Assembly: GCA_933228675.1 (NCBI GenBank)
Contig: OW121742.1
Span: 35,536,218 to 35,600,217, forward strand
Origin: Stomorhina lunata
Lineage: Eukaryota > Arthropoda > Insecta > Diptera > Rhiniidae
Direction: 5' to 3'
DNA: 64,000 nucleotides
Numbering within the stretch: position 1 is the first letter of the stretch; the number at the start of each line of letters is the position of its first letter. Below are positions 49,882 through 61,960 of the stretch, piece after piece. The position numbers and the translations under genes were made by a program. The notes beneath the pieces were generated by a model. It ran no database searches and had not been told where the DNA came from. It was given only the letters and a program-made list of their open reading frames with translations.

Positions 49882-50535
49882 TTTTATATCGAAAATTTTC
49901 TATAAAAAATGTTCGAAAAATATCTTAAAAAAAAATGTTTGCAAATTTTCTATTAAATATTTTGTTATCGAAAATTTTCTATAATAAATACTTGTATCAA
50001 CAATTTTCTTTAAAAATATTTGTATCAAAAATTTTGATGTGAAATTTTTTATAGAAAAATTGTAAACTTTTAAATAAAAACATGAAAAACAAAATAAAAT
50101 TTATCTGAAAAATTTTCTATTATAAAATAAAAAATTTTGAAGTGAAATTTCTTTAAAAAAAATAATTTATTTTAATTTTGTAAACCAAAAAAAAATAAAA
50201 AGGTTTATGAAAATTTTGGGACATTAAACATATAATTAAAAAAATAAAATTTGCACTAAATCTTTCCAAGAAAATTTTCTACAAAAATGGTTGTATCGAA
50301 AATTTTATATAAACTTTATTTAGATCAAATATTTTCTATAAAAAATTTTTATATCGAAATTTTTTACAAAATACTTTTATGTTGAAAATTGTTTATTAAA
50401 TATTTTTATATCAAAGATTTACTATTAAAAGTGTTTATATCGAAAATTTTCTATAAAAATATATTCGAAAAATTTTTTTATAATGATGTTGATATATTTT
50501 TTTTTTTTTTTTTTGATTTTTATATCGAAAATTGA
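49882..50535. repeat. decayed satellite
   Basis: Continuation of the degenerate cgaaaattttctataaaaaa mosaic seen before the MITE, with no fixed period. No gene. Confidence 0.65.
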
Positions 50536-50539
50536 AAAT

Positions 50540-51345
50540 CTATAGAAAATTTTTCGAAAATTGACTTTTTATAAGAAATTTTTCGAAAATTGAATTTTAT
50601 AGTAGATTTTTCAAAAATTTACTATTCATAGGAAATTTTTCAAAATCGACTTTTTATAGGGAATTTTTCGAAAATTTACTTTTTATACGAAATTTTTTGA
50701 AAATTGACTTTTTATATCAAATTTTTCGAAAATTGACTTTTTATAGGAAATTTTTCGAAAATTGACTTTTTATAGGAAATTTTTCGAAAATTAACTTTTT
50801 ATAGAAAATTTTTCGAAAATTGACTTTTTATAGGAAATTTTTCGAAAATTGACTTTTTATAGGAAATTCTTCGAAAATTGACTTTTTACAGGAAATTTTT
50901 CGAAAATTGACTTTTTATAGGAAATTTTTAATTTTTATAGCAAATTTTTCGGAACTTGACTTTTCAGAGGAAATTTAAAAAAAAGTTTACTATTTATAGG
51001 AAATTTTTCAAAAATTTACTATTCATAGGAAATTTTTCAAAAATTTACTATTTATAGGAAATTTTTCAAAAATTTACTATTTATAGGAAATTTTTCAAAA
51101 ATTTACTATTTACAGGAAATTTTTCAAAAATTTACAATTTATAGAAAATTATTTAAAAATTTACTATTTATAGGAAATTTTTCAAAAATTTACTATTTAT
51201 AGGAAATTTTTCAAAAATTTACTATTTTTAGGAAATTTTTCAAAAATTTATTATTTATAGGAAATTTTTCAAAAATTTATTATTTATAGGAAATTTTTCA
51301 AAAATTTGTTATTTACGGGAAATTTTTTTTCCAAAACTTGTCTAA
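50540..51345. repeat. 29-bp satellite (GACTTTTTATAGGAAATTTT)
   Basis: About 27 copies. The first half carries cgaaaattgactttttatag and the second half caaaaatttactatttatag, the same unit as at 8300-10123. The switch suggests two amplification events. Confidence 0.92.
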
Positions 51346-52440
51346 AAGTTATTTTTTGAAAAATTTCGTAAAAATATGTTCTTTAAATGGTAAATTTGCA
51401 TGAAATAATAATTTTTCGAAATATTGACGATAAAATTACATTTCTGAAAAATTTTCTAAAAAATAGTAAAATTTTCGAAAAGTTTCATTATGGTAAATTT
51501 TTTAACATTTTCCTAAAAACCATTCGCAAATTTTTATATGGATCTGACATCCTGATTACAACTACGTTTAATAATTTAGCCACATGTAAATTATTTTTCT
51601 CATCGTATCTCAGTTCATCATAAAATGAACAAAGCAAGTATGTATTTAAAATATTTCCATATCTGTAGTATGCATTTGTTATCCGCCCATTTCAAGTAAC
51701 TGATAGTTTGATAATGATTACATGTGCAAAGATCGTCATTAGTGCAAATAAAATGTATGTAAAAATTATTGAACAGTCTTAACATAGGGGAAATTCGAAG
51801 ACGTAATTAAATGGATTTGTTTGTCTTTAAGTTTGTGATAAATAATAATTAAAATAACTTAAAGTTTGAAATTTGTTTATCATATAAAAAAAATAACATT
51901 CTGGTCTCCCCTCCTATTTTAAGCGCCATTTTATATGACAAATTTAAAAATTACCTCTAATTAATTTTAAGTTATTTATAATGAAAATATTTTACTTTTA
52001 AGAAGAAAAAACTAAATTCTCTGAAAATAAATGATGAATATTTTCTTGCATTTAGCAAAAGATTGAAATTTAAAATAGATTTTTGCTCTTGAAATATTTT
52101 TGCTGCATAAAAAAAGGAAAAAGCTGACATGTTTTTTGCACTTGGTTATTTTTGGATGCGATGGATGGAGTTGAACATGGGCAACATAATGAAACTGCAT
52201 TTGGGGATTCATGGATGAGTTGCAAAGTTTATAAATACTCAATGTTCAAAGTACGTGTGGAAAGAATTTCTGTACAAAAATAGAATATGTTGTGTATCTA
52301 GATAACATTCACTTGTGTAATGTAAAATATTTGATAGGGATAATTGAATTGAATGAATCATATTTTAAAAAATAGAAGTAGCTAAGAAATGTTTGCAAAA
52401 TATGGGAAAAAAACTTTAGTTTGAAAATTTTACTTATATA
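51346..52440. other. AT-rich non-coding stretch
   Basis: Single-copy sequence between satellites. A 76-codon minus-strand frame at 52012-52242 has no recognisable domain. No other feature. Confidence 0.45.
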
Positions 52441-54345
52441 TAATTTTTTATTAACATTTTTTTTTTTATATAAAAAAAATTAAATTTTTATCGAAAATTT
52501 TCTATAAAAAGTCTTTGTATTGAAAATTTTCTGTAAAAAAATATCGAAAATTTTCTCTAAAAAAATATCGAAAGTTTTCTCTAAAAAAATTTTATATCGA
52601 AAATTTTCTATAAAAAATTTTTGTATCGAAAATTTTGTATAAAAAAAATTTTTATATCGAAAATTTTTTATAATAAAAAAAACTTATATCTACAAAATAT
52701 TTTTTATGAAAAAATTTTGTATCGAAAATTTTTTATAAAAAAATTTTGTATTGAAAATTTTCTATTAGAATGTTTATATCGAAAATTTTTTCTATTGAAA
52801 ATTTTTATATCGAAAATTTTCTTAAAAAAATGTTAAAAGTTTTATATCGAAAATTTTCTATTAAATGTTTTTATAGAAAATTTTCTATAAAAAAATGTTT
52901 ATATCGAAATTTTTTTGTAAATCATTTTTATACCAAAAATTTCCTATCAAAAATTTTCGATAAAAAATGTTTTTATTACAAATTTTCTATAAAAAATTTT
53001 TATATCAAAAATTTTGTCTGTTACATTAATAAATAAATGTAACAGATTTGGGATCAAATGCGAATAGTCATTCTTTATGAATAATATTTACATCCCGACA
53101 ATTTTGTTATTTTTTGATAAAATTTTTATATCAAAAATTTTCGATATAAAATTTTTTTATAGACAATTTTCGATATAAATATTTTTCATAGAAAATTTTC
53201 GATATAAAAATTTTTTATAGAAAATTTTCGATATAATTTTTGTATGGAAAATTTTATATAAAAATAATGTATCAAAAATTTTGTTATCAAAAACTTTTAT
53301 TTCGAAAATTTTCATAAAATTTTTTTTTATAGAAAATTTTCTATAAAAATCTTTATATTGAAAATTTTCTTTAAAAAAATTTTATATTTTTTTCTACAAA
53401 AAATTTTCTATAAAAAATTTTTGTATGAAAAATTTTATATAAAAATGTTTATATCGAAAATTTTGCTAACAATTTTTTTTTAATTTTTTAAACAAAAAAA
53501 TTTTTTTTTAAATTTTTTTTTATGAAAGATTTTTTTAATTTTTTTCTATTGAAAATTTTCTATAACAATTTTTTATATCGAAAATTTAGTTTAAACAAAT
53601 TGTATATCGAAAATTTTCTATTAAAAATTTTTAAGTCGAAAATTTTCTATTCAAAATATTTATATCTATAATTTTTTATTAAAATTTTGTATATCAAAAA
53701 TTTATTATAATGAATTTGTTATCGAAATTTTTTTTTAAAAATTTTGATATTAAAAGTTTTTTTTAGAAAATTTTCTTAAACATTTTAATATCAAAAATTT
53801 TCTATACGAAATTTTTGTATCAAAAGTTTTTTTATTCAAATTGCATATCGAAAATATTTTAACAAAAAAATTATATATAACATATTTTGCCAAAAAAATT
53901 TTTGTACGAAATTTTTTTATAAATAAATTTATTTCGAAAAATTTTCTATAAAAAGGGAAAAGGTGGCTCAAAAACAAAATTTCGAAAAATTAGCTAATTT
54001 TCATAGACCGGGTCACATATATCGAAAATTCTTATAAAAAAATAGTATAAAAAAATTTCTATAAACAATTTTTTTAAGTAAATTTATTTTACCAAAAATT
54101 AAAAAAAATATCGAAAAATTTTCATTAAAAAAATATTTATCAAGATTTTTAAAGTAGGAAAAAAAATTTATTTTACAATTTTTTCTCTAAATAAATTTAT
54201 AACAAAATTTATAAAATAAAAATAATGTAAGGAACAAATTTTTAAAGTTTTTTTTTTTAATTTTTATATAGTTTTTTTCTAAATAAAATGTACATAGAAA
54301 GTTTTTAATAAAATCTTTGTTAGGTTTATTAAGAAAAAATTATAA
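52440..54345. repeat. decayed satellite (TATATCGAAAATTTTCTATA)
   Basis: Dozens of diverged copies of tatatcgaaaattttctata spaced by about 25-32 bp, the same superfamily as 11500-15595 but heavily degraded. Low-complexity Phe/Ile/Lys/Tyr-rich frames at 52621-53036 and 53750-53977 are read-through. Confidence 0.85.
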
Positions 54346-54736
54346 AATTACATTTTTTACTTCCTACACAATTGAAATTTGCAAATTGTTATGCTAATTT
54401 TCATTCCTTTTTGCTTATTAAATCCCATCCCTGTAGTTATATACCAAAACTAACAATCTGGCATCACATTATATTTTGCAATAACAAAACAAAAAAACAA
54501 ATGAAACAACAAAAACTCGTAATGATTTTGTTTTATTTGCAAAAAATCAGCTGCGCGACGATACGTAACGGAATGGGAACAACAAATGGCTTTTAATTGA
54601 GAGAAGAACTAAAGAAAAAATAGACAATCCTTATTCTAAAATTTGTGTTACTCATTACAAAAAGTCAAAATAAACAAATAAAAAGTTGTATTAAACTTTT
54701 TGCTGGCACAATAACTTAATAAGTTTAAATCAAATT
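54346..54736 (+). promoter_or_regulatory. presumed upstream region of the PPME1 gene
   Basis: About 390 bp of single-copy sequence before the PPME1 start codon. At 54545-54553 it contains AATCAGCTG, close to the CAGCTG E-box class found in many TATA-less fly promoters, followed by a GC-richer patch (gcgcgacgatacgtaacgg). No TATA box or Inr can be assigned with confidence. Confidence 0.3.
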
Positions 54737-56739
54737 ATGTCCAATTTACAAAGAACCATCTTAAAGGATCGTTTACCACCCACCATACCCGGGAGTCGTA
54801 TTGGAAGAAGGTATCAAAGGAGGAATTCAAGATATTTTTATGTAAATTGTTTAATTTGTATAAATTTTCAGTGATTCGTTTAAAAAGTCCCGCGTTAGGG
54901 ACTTTAAACCTTCCTTGTGGAGTGAATTCTTTGCTACCATGGACGATATAATGGTCGATGATAAACGCACCTTTCGCATCTATCGCACAAAGGAACCAGA
55001 GAAGCCGGGTCCAGTACTATTGCTGTTACATGGTGGTGGCTATTCTGGTCTAACATGGGCTCATTTTTGTGTTGGTTTTTTGTTATGTTTTTTTCCAATT
55101 TCGATCTTGATTTGTTTTGGTTTTTATTTCTAGATGGAGATTACCAATATGATACATTGCCAATGTTTGTCCATTGATTTACGCGGTCATGGTGATACTC
55201 AAACGGATGATGATGACGATTTGTCGGCTGATACTTTATCAAAGTTAGTATTGCAGACACTTGATGTTTTTCAAAGACCTAGATCTTAAAAATTCTGCTC
55301 CTATCTTAACTGGTGGGCTTAGAAGTTCGTAGTCTAATATAGAAATACATTTTTTTACAAAATTTAATTTTATTTAATATATTTGCCTCAGAGGCAATAC
55401 AACGACCACTTCAAGGTCATGTATTGCCAATGATTATTCTTTTGAGATCAAATAACAGGAAAATTTAGCTTGACGGCAGATCTGGAGAATAGGGATGTAA
55501 TTCAAAGCCCAATTTATGTTACATTGTCGTCGTTTTTAATGATTTGTGACAAGCGCCCTTTTTACTCGATTTAACCCTTCAAAAGCTCTAATAACGCTAT
55601 GTAATAGTCGCCATCCAGCCGATTTTGTATCTTTTTATACTTCATAATGTGCAACACACTCGACTGACTATCGATTAGACTCCGGTGAAAAATGATACTG
55701 CTATGTTTTATCCATTGTCACAGAAATATCTTACATTTGGATCTCATGACTGTAATAAATCTCATTTTATTAACGAATTTCTTTCTTCTCCTTTTCCGCA
55801 GAGATATTGGAGACTTGATGCTTAAAATTTATCCCGCTGATATGCCACCGATTTATATTGTGGGCCATTCAATGGGTGGTGCTATAGCTGTACATTTTTC
55901 GAGCATGGAATTGATACCAAACATAATTGGTATAACCGTTATAGATGTTGTCGAGGGCACTGCTATGGAAGCCTTAGCGAGTATGCAAAGTTTCTTACGC
56001 TCCAGACCGCAATACTTCAAAAGTATACCCAATGCCATTGAATGGTGTGTACGTAGTGGCCAAATACGTAATATAGACAGTGCCAAAATTTCCATGCCAG
56101 GACAAATTATAAAGTAATTATTTCATTATATAATTAAAGACATTAAAAAAGAAGACATTTAAAAATTTTCCTTTAACAGTTGCACAACGAAAAAATTGGC
56201 CACTAATGAACTACCTTTGGCTGAGGAGGATGAGGATTCGTCTGCAGGTTCGGCAAAATTTGTGCATCCCTTTAGTATTTCCGAAGATGAGGAGACAACG
56301 GGAGACACTACACCTACCGAGGCTAATAAAAAGGAAATAGATTTTAAGAAACCCACTGAAGAGAATATTAAAAAGTATGAAAATAAGCAAAATACCCAAC
56401 AATTTAATTAATGTTTTATCTTTTTCCAGATATACCTGGCGCATTGATTTATCTAAATCTGAAAAGTATTGGATTGGCTGGTTTTCTGGTTTGAGCGATA
56501 AATTCCTTAACTTACGTCTACCCAAACAATTGCTTTTGGCCAGCATTGATGGCTTGGATAAAGCCCTAACCGTTGGCCAAATGCAGGGACGCTTTCAAAT
56601 GCAAGTCTTGGCCCGCTGTGGTCATGCTGTACACGAGGATCGTCCTCATGAAGTGGCTGAGGTTTTAAGTGGCTATTTAATTAGAAATCGTTGTGCTGAG
56701 GCTGCTGGTGATTTTCGTTGTCATTTACCAGCTTGTTAA
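54737..56739 (+). CDS. PPME1: protein phosphatase methylesterase 1
   Basis: Serine hydrolase that removes the methyl ester from the C-terminal leucine of the PP2A catalytic subunit; known from the family. Six exons were joined by consensus splice sites in consistent phase: 54737-54810, 54872-55070, 55134-55243, 55802-56113, 56180-56374, 56430-56739, giving 399 aa (human about 386). Visible: HGGG oxyanion motif (78-81), nucleophile elbow GHSMGG with Ser151, Asp176 in VIDVVEGTAM, and His362 in CGHAVHED. The Ser-Asp spacing (25) and the His-to-C-terminus distance equal those of the human enzyme. Also present: RTxxxRLPP-like N-terminus, GQMQGRFQMQVL, and a divergent acidic insert (about 243-296, exon 5). 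The start ATG begins MSNLQRTILKDRLPP, matching the family N-terminus. All catalytic residues are intact. It converges with the UPF0193 gene downstream. Confidence 0.96.
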
Positions 56740-56988
56740 AGTCTCCTAAAAAGTTGTTAATTGACTTTTTCCCCCAGCAAACCTTTTCCTCTACCCCCTC
56801 CGTAATATGAATTAGGTTTTCTCATGATTACATTTCTTTAATTTATTATTCATTAAAACAAAAATACTAATATTATGCATTACTTACATTTGAAACTTAA
56901 GAATATTTATTAGATTAAACAAATTAAAAACTATTATTCAAAATTACTTAAATTAATTCAGTTGCGTTAACAAAAAACTTTTGCTTCA

Positions 56989-56994
56989 AATAAA
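56989..56994 (+). terminator. PPME1 polyadenylation signal candidate
   Basis: AATAAA about 250 nt after the PPME1 stop codon; the only canonical hexamer I see before the opposing gene's 3' end. Confidence 0.5.
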
Positions 56995-57040
56995 AAAATA
57001 TGAAATTTCAATTATCTAATATCGGTGAAAGGAATTTGGT

Positions 57041-57046
57041 TTTATT
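57041..57046 (-). terminator. UPF0193 gene polyadenylation signal candidate
   Basis: AATAAA on the minus strand about 110 nt after the stop codon. Cleavage downstream of it would end near or across the PPME1 3' end, so the two transcripts probably overlap tail to tail. Confidence 0.5.
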
Positions 57047-57155
57047 TAAAAAAAAATTTTGAGACCAGAATTTAACAATCTTATTCATAAACGAATTTTA
57101 AAATTATCAAAAGAAAATTTTTTCGTTTATAAAAAAGGGAAAAAAGAAACAAGTC

Positions 57156-60100
57156 TTACTCCACATAACGATAGCCCTGTTTAATCATTTGTTTCTTAGT
57201 TTCCATTGCCTTGATTTGTCTCAAACGTGTAGCTATTTGTTCACGTATCTCATCTCGATAACGTTTGCCCTCGCCCAGCTCTTCCATTTCGGCCAACCAT
57301 TCAGCGCGTTCATTTATTTGCGCCAATACTTTAAAAATTTTCAAATAATTAAAAAAAACTCTTTCAAAGCTTTTAAAATTAAACAGAATCTTCTTACACT
57401 CATCGATTATATCCTCCTTGGAAGCTGTTTCATTTTTAGTTTTAACTTTTCTTTGGGGTTTCATTGTAGTCTCTGACATACGCAATCCCGACATGGCTTC
57501 CTGCAGTAGTTTCTTGGCTTTTTCTGTGGGAATTCTATCATCCGGTTTTGGTCTGTAAACCGGCATTTCATAGGCTCCACTTTCTTTAATTTCTCTTAAC
57601 GATTTACGTTTGGCTTTGCGTGCCTTTTCTAGGATTTCCATAGCCTCCTTATCTGGGTCTTTATGCAAATTGATACGCTGCGGCTCTGGCTTAGGTAAAG
57701 GCTCGCCGTTGCGTAAGTGGTAATCGATTTGTTTGCGCATTAGCATGGACATTTTGGATTCTTTCATGAGCACTTGTAAGGAATTATGTTTAGGTTAGAC
57801 AATATTAGGAAATTTTTCGAAGATGGAATATTTTCATAGGAAATTTTTCAAAAATCTCCTATAATTATAGGAAATTTTTCAAAAATTTTCTATTTTTAAA
57901 GAATTTTTCAAAAATTTCATATTTTTATATGAAATTTTTCAAAAATTTCATATTTTTATAGGAAATTTTTCAAAAATTTCCCATTTTTATAGGAAATTTT
58001 TTAAAAATTTCCCATTTTTATAGGAAATTTTTTAAAAATTTGATATTTTTAAAGGAAATTTTTTAAAAATTTCATATTTTTAAAGGAAAGTTTTTAAAAA
58101 TAGGAAATTTTTGAAAAATTTCATATAAAAAAAAAAGGCAATTTTTTAAAAATTTCATATAAAAAAAAAGGAAATTTTTTAAAAATTTCATATAAAAAAA
58201 AAGGAAATTTTTTAAAAATTTCCTATAAAAATAGAACATTTTTGAAAAATTTCCTACAAAAATAGGAAATTTTTGAAAAATTTCCTATAAAAATAGGAAA
58301 TTTTTGAAAAATTTTCCTATAAAAATAGGAAATTTTTGAAAAATTTCCTATAAAAATAGGAAATTTTTGAAAAATGCCTATAAAAATAGGAAATTTTTGA
58401 AAAATTCCTATAAAAATAGGAAATTTTTAAAAAATTTTCTATAAAAATAGGAAATTTTTGAAAATTTTCCTATAAAAATAGGAAATTTTTGAAAAATTTC
58501 CTATAAAAATAGGAAATTTTTGAAAAATTTCCTATAAAAATAGGAAATTTTTGAAAAATTTCCTATAAAAATAGGAAATTTTTGAAAAATTTCCTATAAA
58601 AATAGGAAATTTTTGAAAAATTTCCTATAAAAATAGGAAATTTTTGAAAAATTTCCTATAAAAATAGGAAATTTTTGAAAAATTTCCTATAAAAATAGGA
58701 AATTTTTGAAAAATTTCCTATAAAAATAGGAAATTTTTGAAAAATTTCCTATAAAAATAGGAAATTTTTGAAAAATTTCCTATAAAAATAGGAAATTTTT
58801 GAAAAATTTCCTATAAAAATAGGAAATTTTTGAAAAATTTCCTATAAAAATAGGAAATTTTTGAAAAATTTCCTATAAAAATAGGAAATTTTTGAAAAAT
58901 TTCCTATAAAAATAGGAAATTTTTGAAAAATTTCCTATAAAAATAGGAAATTTTTGAAAAATTTCCTATAAAAATAGGAAATTTTTGAAAAATTTCCTAT
59001 AAAAATAGGAAATTTTTGAAAAATTTCCTATAAAAATAGGAAATTTTTGAAAAATTTCCTATAAAAATAGGAAATTTTTGAAAAATTTCCTATAAAAATA
59101 GGAAATTTTTGAAAAATTTCCTATAAAAGTAGGAAATTTTTGAAAAATTTCCTATAAAAATAGGAAATTTTTGAAAAATTTCCTATAAAAATAGGAAATT
59201 TTTGAAAAATTTCCTATAAAAATAGGAAATTTTTGAAAAATTTTCTATGATAATAGGAAATTTTTGAAAAATTTCCTATAAAAAATAGGAAATTTTTGAA
59301 AAATTTCCTATATTTTTCAAAAATTTTTATAAGAAATTTTTCAAAAATTTCCTATTTTTGATAGGAAATTTTTCAAAAATTTCCTATTTTTTATAGGAAA
59401 TTTTTCAAAAAGGTCCTATTTTTTATAGGAAATTTTTCAAAAATTTCCTATTTTTTATAGGAAATTTTTCAGAAATTTCCTATTTTTTATAGGAAATTTT
59501 TCAAAAATTTCCTATTTTTTATATGAAATTTTTCAAAAATTTCCTATTTTTTATAGGAAATTTTTCAAAAATTTCCTATTTTTTATAGGAAATTTTTCAA
59601 AAATTTCCTACTTTTTATAGGAAAATTTTCAAAAATTTACTATTTTTATAGGAATTTTTTCAAAAATTTCCTATTTTTTATAGGAAATTTTTCAAAAATT
59701 TCCTATTTTTTATAGGAAATTTTTCAAAAATTTCCTATTTTTTATAGGAAAATTTTCAAAAATTTCCTATTTTTATAGGAAATTTTTCAAAAATTTCCTA
59801 TTTTTATAGGAAATTTTTCAAAAATTTCCTATTTTTATAGGAAATTTTTCAAAAATTTCCTATTTTTTATTAGAAATTTTTCAAGAATTTCCTATTTTTT
59901 ATTAGAAATTTTTCAAGAATTTCCTATTTTTTATAGGATTTTTTTTTTATAGGAAATTTTATAAGAATTTTTTAAAAAATTTACTATTTTTAGGAAATTT
60001 TTCGAAAATTGACTATTTAAAAAATTTTTTCGAAAATTGACTTTTTATGGGAAACTTTTCAAAAATTGACCATTTACAGGAAATTTTTCGAAAATTGACT

Positions 60101-60309
60101 ATTTATAGGAAATTTTTCTATTTTTATAGGGAATTTTAATAGTGGAGGAAAATAATTAAAAAAAAGTACTCACGTTTTAGCAAATCCGCCGTCTCTTTGC
60201 TGTATTCGATTTTAGGCGAATGAAAGAGCCCACCCTTAGGTATACGTTCGCTGGGCCACATTCTTGGCTCAGCGGAGCTACTGGCAGATTTTTGCGGGTT
60301 TTTCTGCAT
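57156..60309 (-). CDS. UPF0193 (EVG1/C22orf23-like) family protein
   Basis: Three exons on the minus strand: 60309-60174, 57772-57398 and 57328-57156, giving 227 aa. Exon 1 starts MQKNPQKSASSSAEPRMWPS and ends ...YSKETADLLK before a GTGAGT donor. The acceptor ttacaag joins in phase to LLMKESKMSMLMRKQID. YSKET-x-LMKESK (36-52) is the family's recognisable N-terminal motif. Next come a proline- and basic-rich middle (NGEPLPKPEPQR; PVYRPKPDDRIPT) and a charged helical C-terminus (INERAEWLAEMEELGEGK ... RLRQIKAMETKK). A 69-nt intron (57397-57329, gtaaga...ttaaag) contains no stop and is a multiple of three, so the frame reads through it; splicing restores IIDELLAQINERAE. Intron 1 (2401 nt) is almost entirely satellite. 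The family assignment is from memory of conserved motifs; the function is unknown to me. Confidence 0.85.
57329..57397 (-). other. 69-nt in-frame intron of the UPF0193 gene
   Basis: Bounded by gtaaga and ttttaaag. Translated in frame it gives an atypical hydrophobic/Phe-rich segment (KKILFNFKSFERVFFNYLK), unlike the charged surroundings. Its length is typical of short fly introns. Retention would add 23 residues without a frameshift. Confidence 0.8.
57780..60150. repeat. satellite filling intron 1 of the UPF0193 gene, with orientation switch
   Basis: Tandem 28-31-bp units. 57830-58090 has ggaaatttttcaaaaatttc; 58100-59310 is a very homogeneous array of aggaaatttttgaaaaattt plus cctataaaaat; 59310-60000 is the opposite orientation (tttttcaaaaatttcctatt, tttttatagg); and 60000-60150 is the cgaaaattgac variant. 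Each monomer is itself an almost perfect hairpin, GGAAATTTTTGAAAAATTTCC-like. The array lies inside the pre-mRNA, so the transcript would contain large self-complementary stretches. Confidence 0.95.
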
Positions 60310-60598
60310 TTTTCTTTTTTAAAGCAATTTTTGAAGTAAATTTACAATTTGTTTTTAGATTAGGAAAAATAAAACTACACTGAAACAAGTTCGAAAATGG
60401 ATATGAAAATAAATAATCAACAATCTAAAAAGTTCTTTGTCAAGGTAAACAATTAAAAAACCGGCACCAAGGTAACGATATTTGGAACCACCAAGAATGC
60501 TAGAGTAAGGGGAGTTTTTTTTTAACGACTTTTAGTGATATGCATACAAAAGTATGCATATTTTATACATATGCGAGTAATTAAATAAATATGTCATA
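60310..60598. promoter_or_regulatory. upstream region of the UPF0193 gene
   Basis: Single-copy sequence before the start codon on the minus strand. At 60463-60476 it has GGCACCAAGGTAAC, which contains one perfect half-site (GGTAAC) and one five-of-six half-site of an RFX-type X-box, about 155 bp upstream of the ATG. A perfect 9-bp-arm hairpin, TATGCATAC-AAAA-GTATGCATA, lies at 60539-60560. TCAGTG at about 60385 is an Inr-like match. These are weak individual signals. Confidence 0.3.
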
Positions 60599-60832
60599 TC
60601 GCACTTGTTCAACAAGAGGGTATTAACTCAAAATTTTTAAATTTTCACTTTTTAGAAGAAATTTATGTGTAGTGGTCTTATCTAGCCATTGTAAATTTTC
60701 ACTATAATTTCGCCAAAAAACTACAGTTTTACCCCTCTTCTTTATATGAAAGTAGTAGTAAAATAAAATAGTTTTTTGACTCTACTGAAATTTAAAATTT
60801 TGAGTTAATACCCTCTTGTTGATCAAGTGCGA
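60599..60832. mobile_element. 234-bp MITE with TCGCACTTG ends
   Basis: Long inverted ends: TCGCACTTGTTCAACAAGAG, continuing ggtattaactcaaaatttt, and the reverse complement at the right end (aaaattttgagttaatac, cctcttgttgatcaagtgcga). CAT(A/G) lies outside each end. A clear target duplication is not resolved, so no superfamily is given. Its right part is duplicated into the neighbouring satellite at 61071-61222. Confidence 0.75.
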
Positions 60833-61960
60833 CATGTAAATTTTCTGTTAAAGTCAATTTTCGAAAAATTTTCTATAAAAGTAAATTTTCAAAAAAATTT
60901 TTTATAGTCAAATTTTAAAAAATTTCCTATAAATAGTCAATTTTCTAAAAGTTTCCTATAAATAGTCAATTTTCTAAAAATTTCCTATAAATGGTCAATT
61001 TTCTAAAAATTTCCTATAAATGGTCAATTTTCTAAAAATTTCCTATAAATAGTCAATTTTTGAAAAATTTCCATTGTAAATTTTCACTATAATTTCGCCA
61101 AAAAACTACAGTTTTACCCCTCTTCTTTATATGAAAGTAGTAGTAAAATAAAATAGTTTTTTGACTCTACTGAAATTTAAAATTTTGAGTTAATACCCTC
61201 TTGTTGATCAAGTGCGACATGTAAATTTTCTGTTAAAGTCAATTTTCGAAAAATTTTCTATAAAAGTAAATTTTCAAAAAAAATTTTTATAGTCAAATTT
61301 TAAAAAATTTCCTATAAATAGTCAATTTTCTAAAAGTTTCCTATAAATAGTCAATTTTCTAAAAATTTCCTATAAATGGTCAATTTTCTAAAAATTTCCT
61401 ATAAATAGTCAATTTTTGAAAAATTTCCTATAATTTTCGAAAAAATTTCCTAAAAATAGTCAATTTTCGAAAAATTTCCTAAAAATAGTCAATTTTCGAA
61501 AAATTTCATAAAAATAGTCAATTTTTGAAAAATTTCCTATAAATAGTAAATTTTCAAAAAATTTCCTATAAATAGTCAATTTTCGAAAAATTTCCTATAA
61601 ATAGTAAATTTTCGAAAAATTTCCTATAAATAGTAAATTTTTGAAAAATTTCCTATAAATAGTCAATTTTCGAAAAATTTCCTATAAATAGTCAATTTTC
61701 GAAAAATTTCCTATAAATAGTCAATTTTCGAAAATTTTCCTATAAATAGTAAATTTTTGAAAAATATCCTATAAATAGTCAATTTTTGAAAAATTTCCTG
61801 TAAATAGTCAATTTTTAAAAAATTTCCTATAAATAGTCAATTTTCGAAAAATTTCCTATAAATAGTAAATTTTCGAAAAATTTCCTATAAATAGTCAGTT
61901 TTCTCAAAATTTCCTATTAATAGTCAATTTTCTCAAAATTTCCCATAATAAGACAATTTT
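60833..61960. repeat. 29-bp satellite (CCTATAAATAGTCAATTTTC) with captured MITE piece
   Basis: About 30 copies of cctataaatagtcaattttc plus gaaaaattt, the reverse orientation of the 50540 and 8300 families. The block 60686-61070, starting inside the MITE (ccattgtaaattttcac), is repeated from 61071 at an offset of 385 bp. A half-MITE has therefore become part of a tandem block. Confidence 0.92.
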
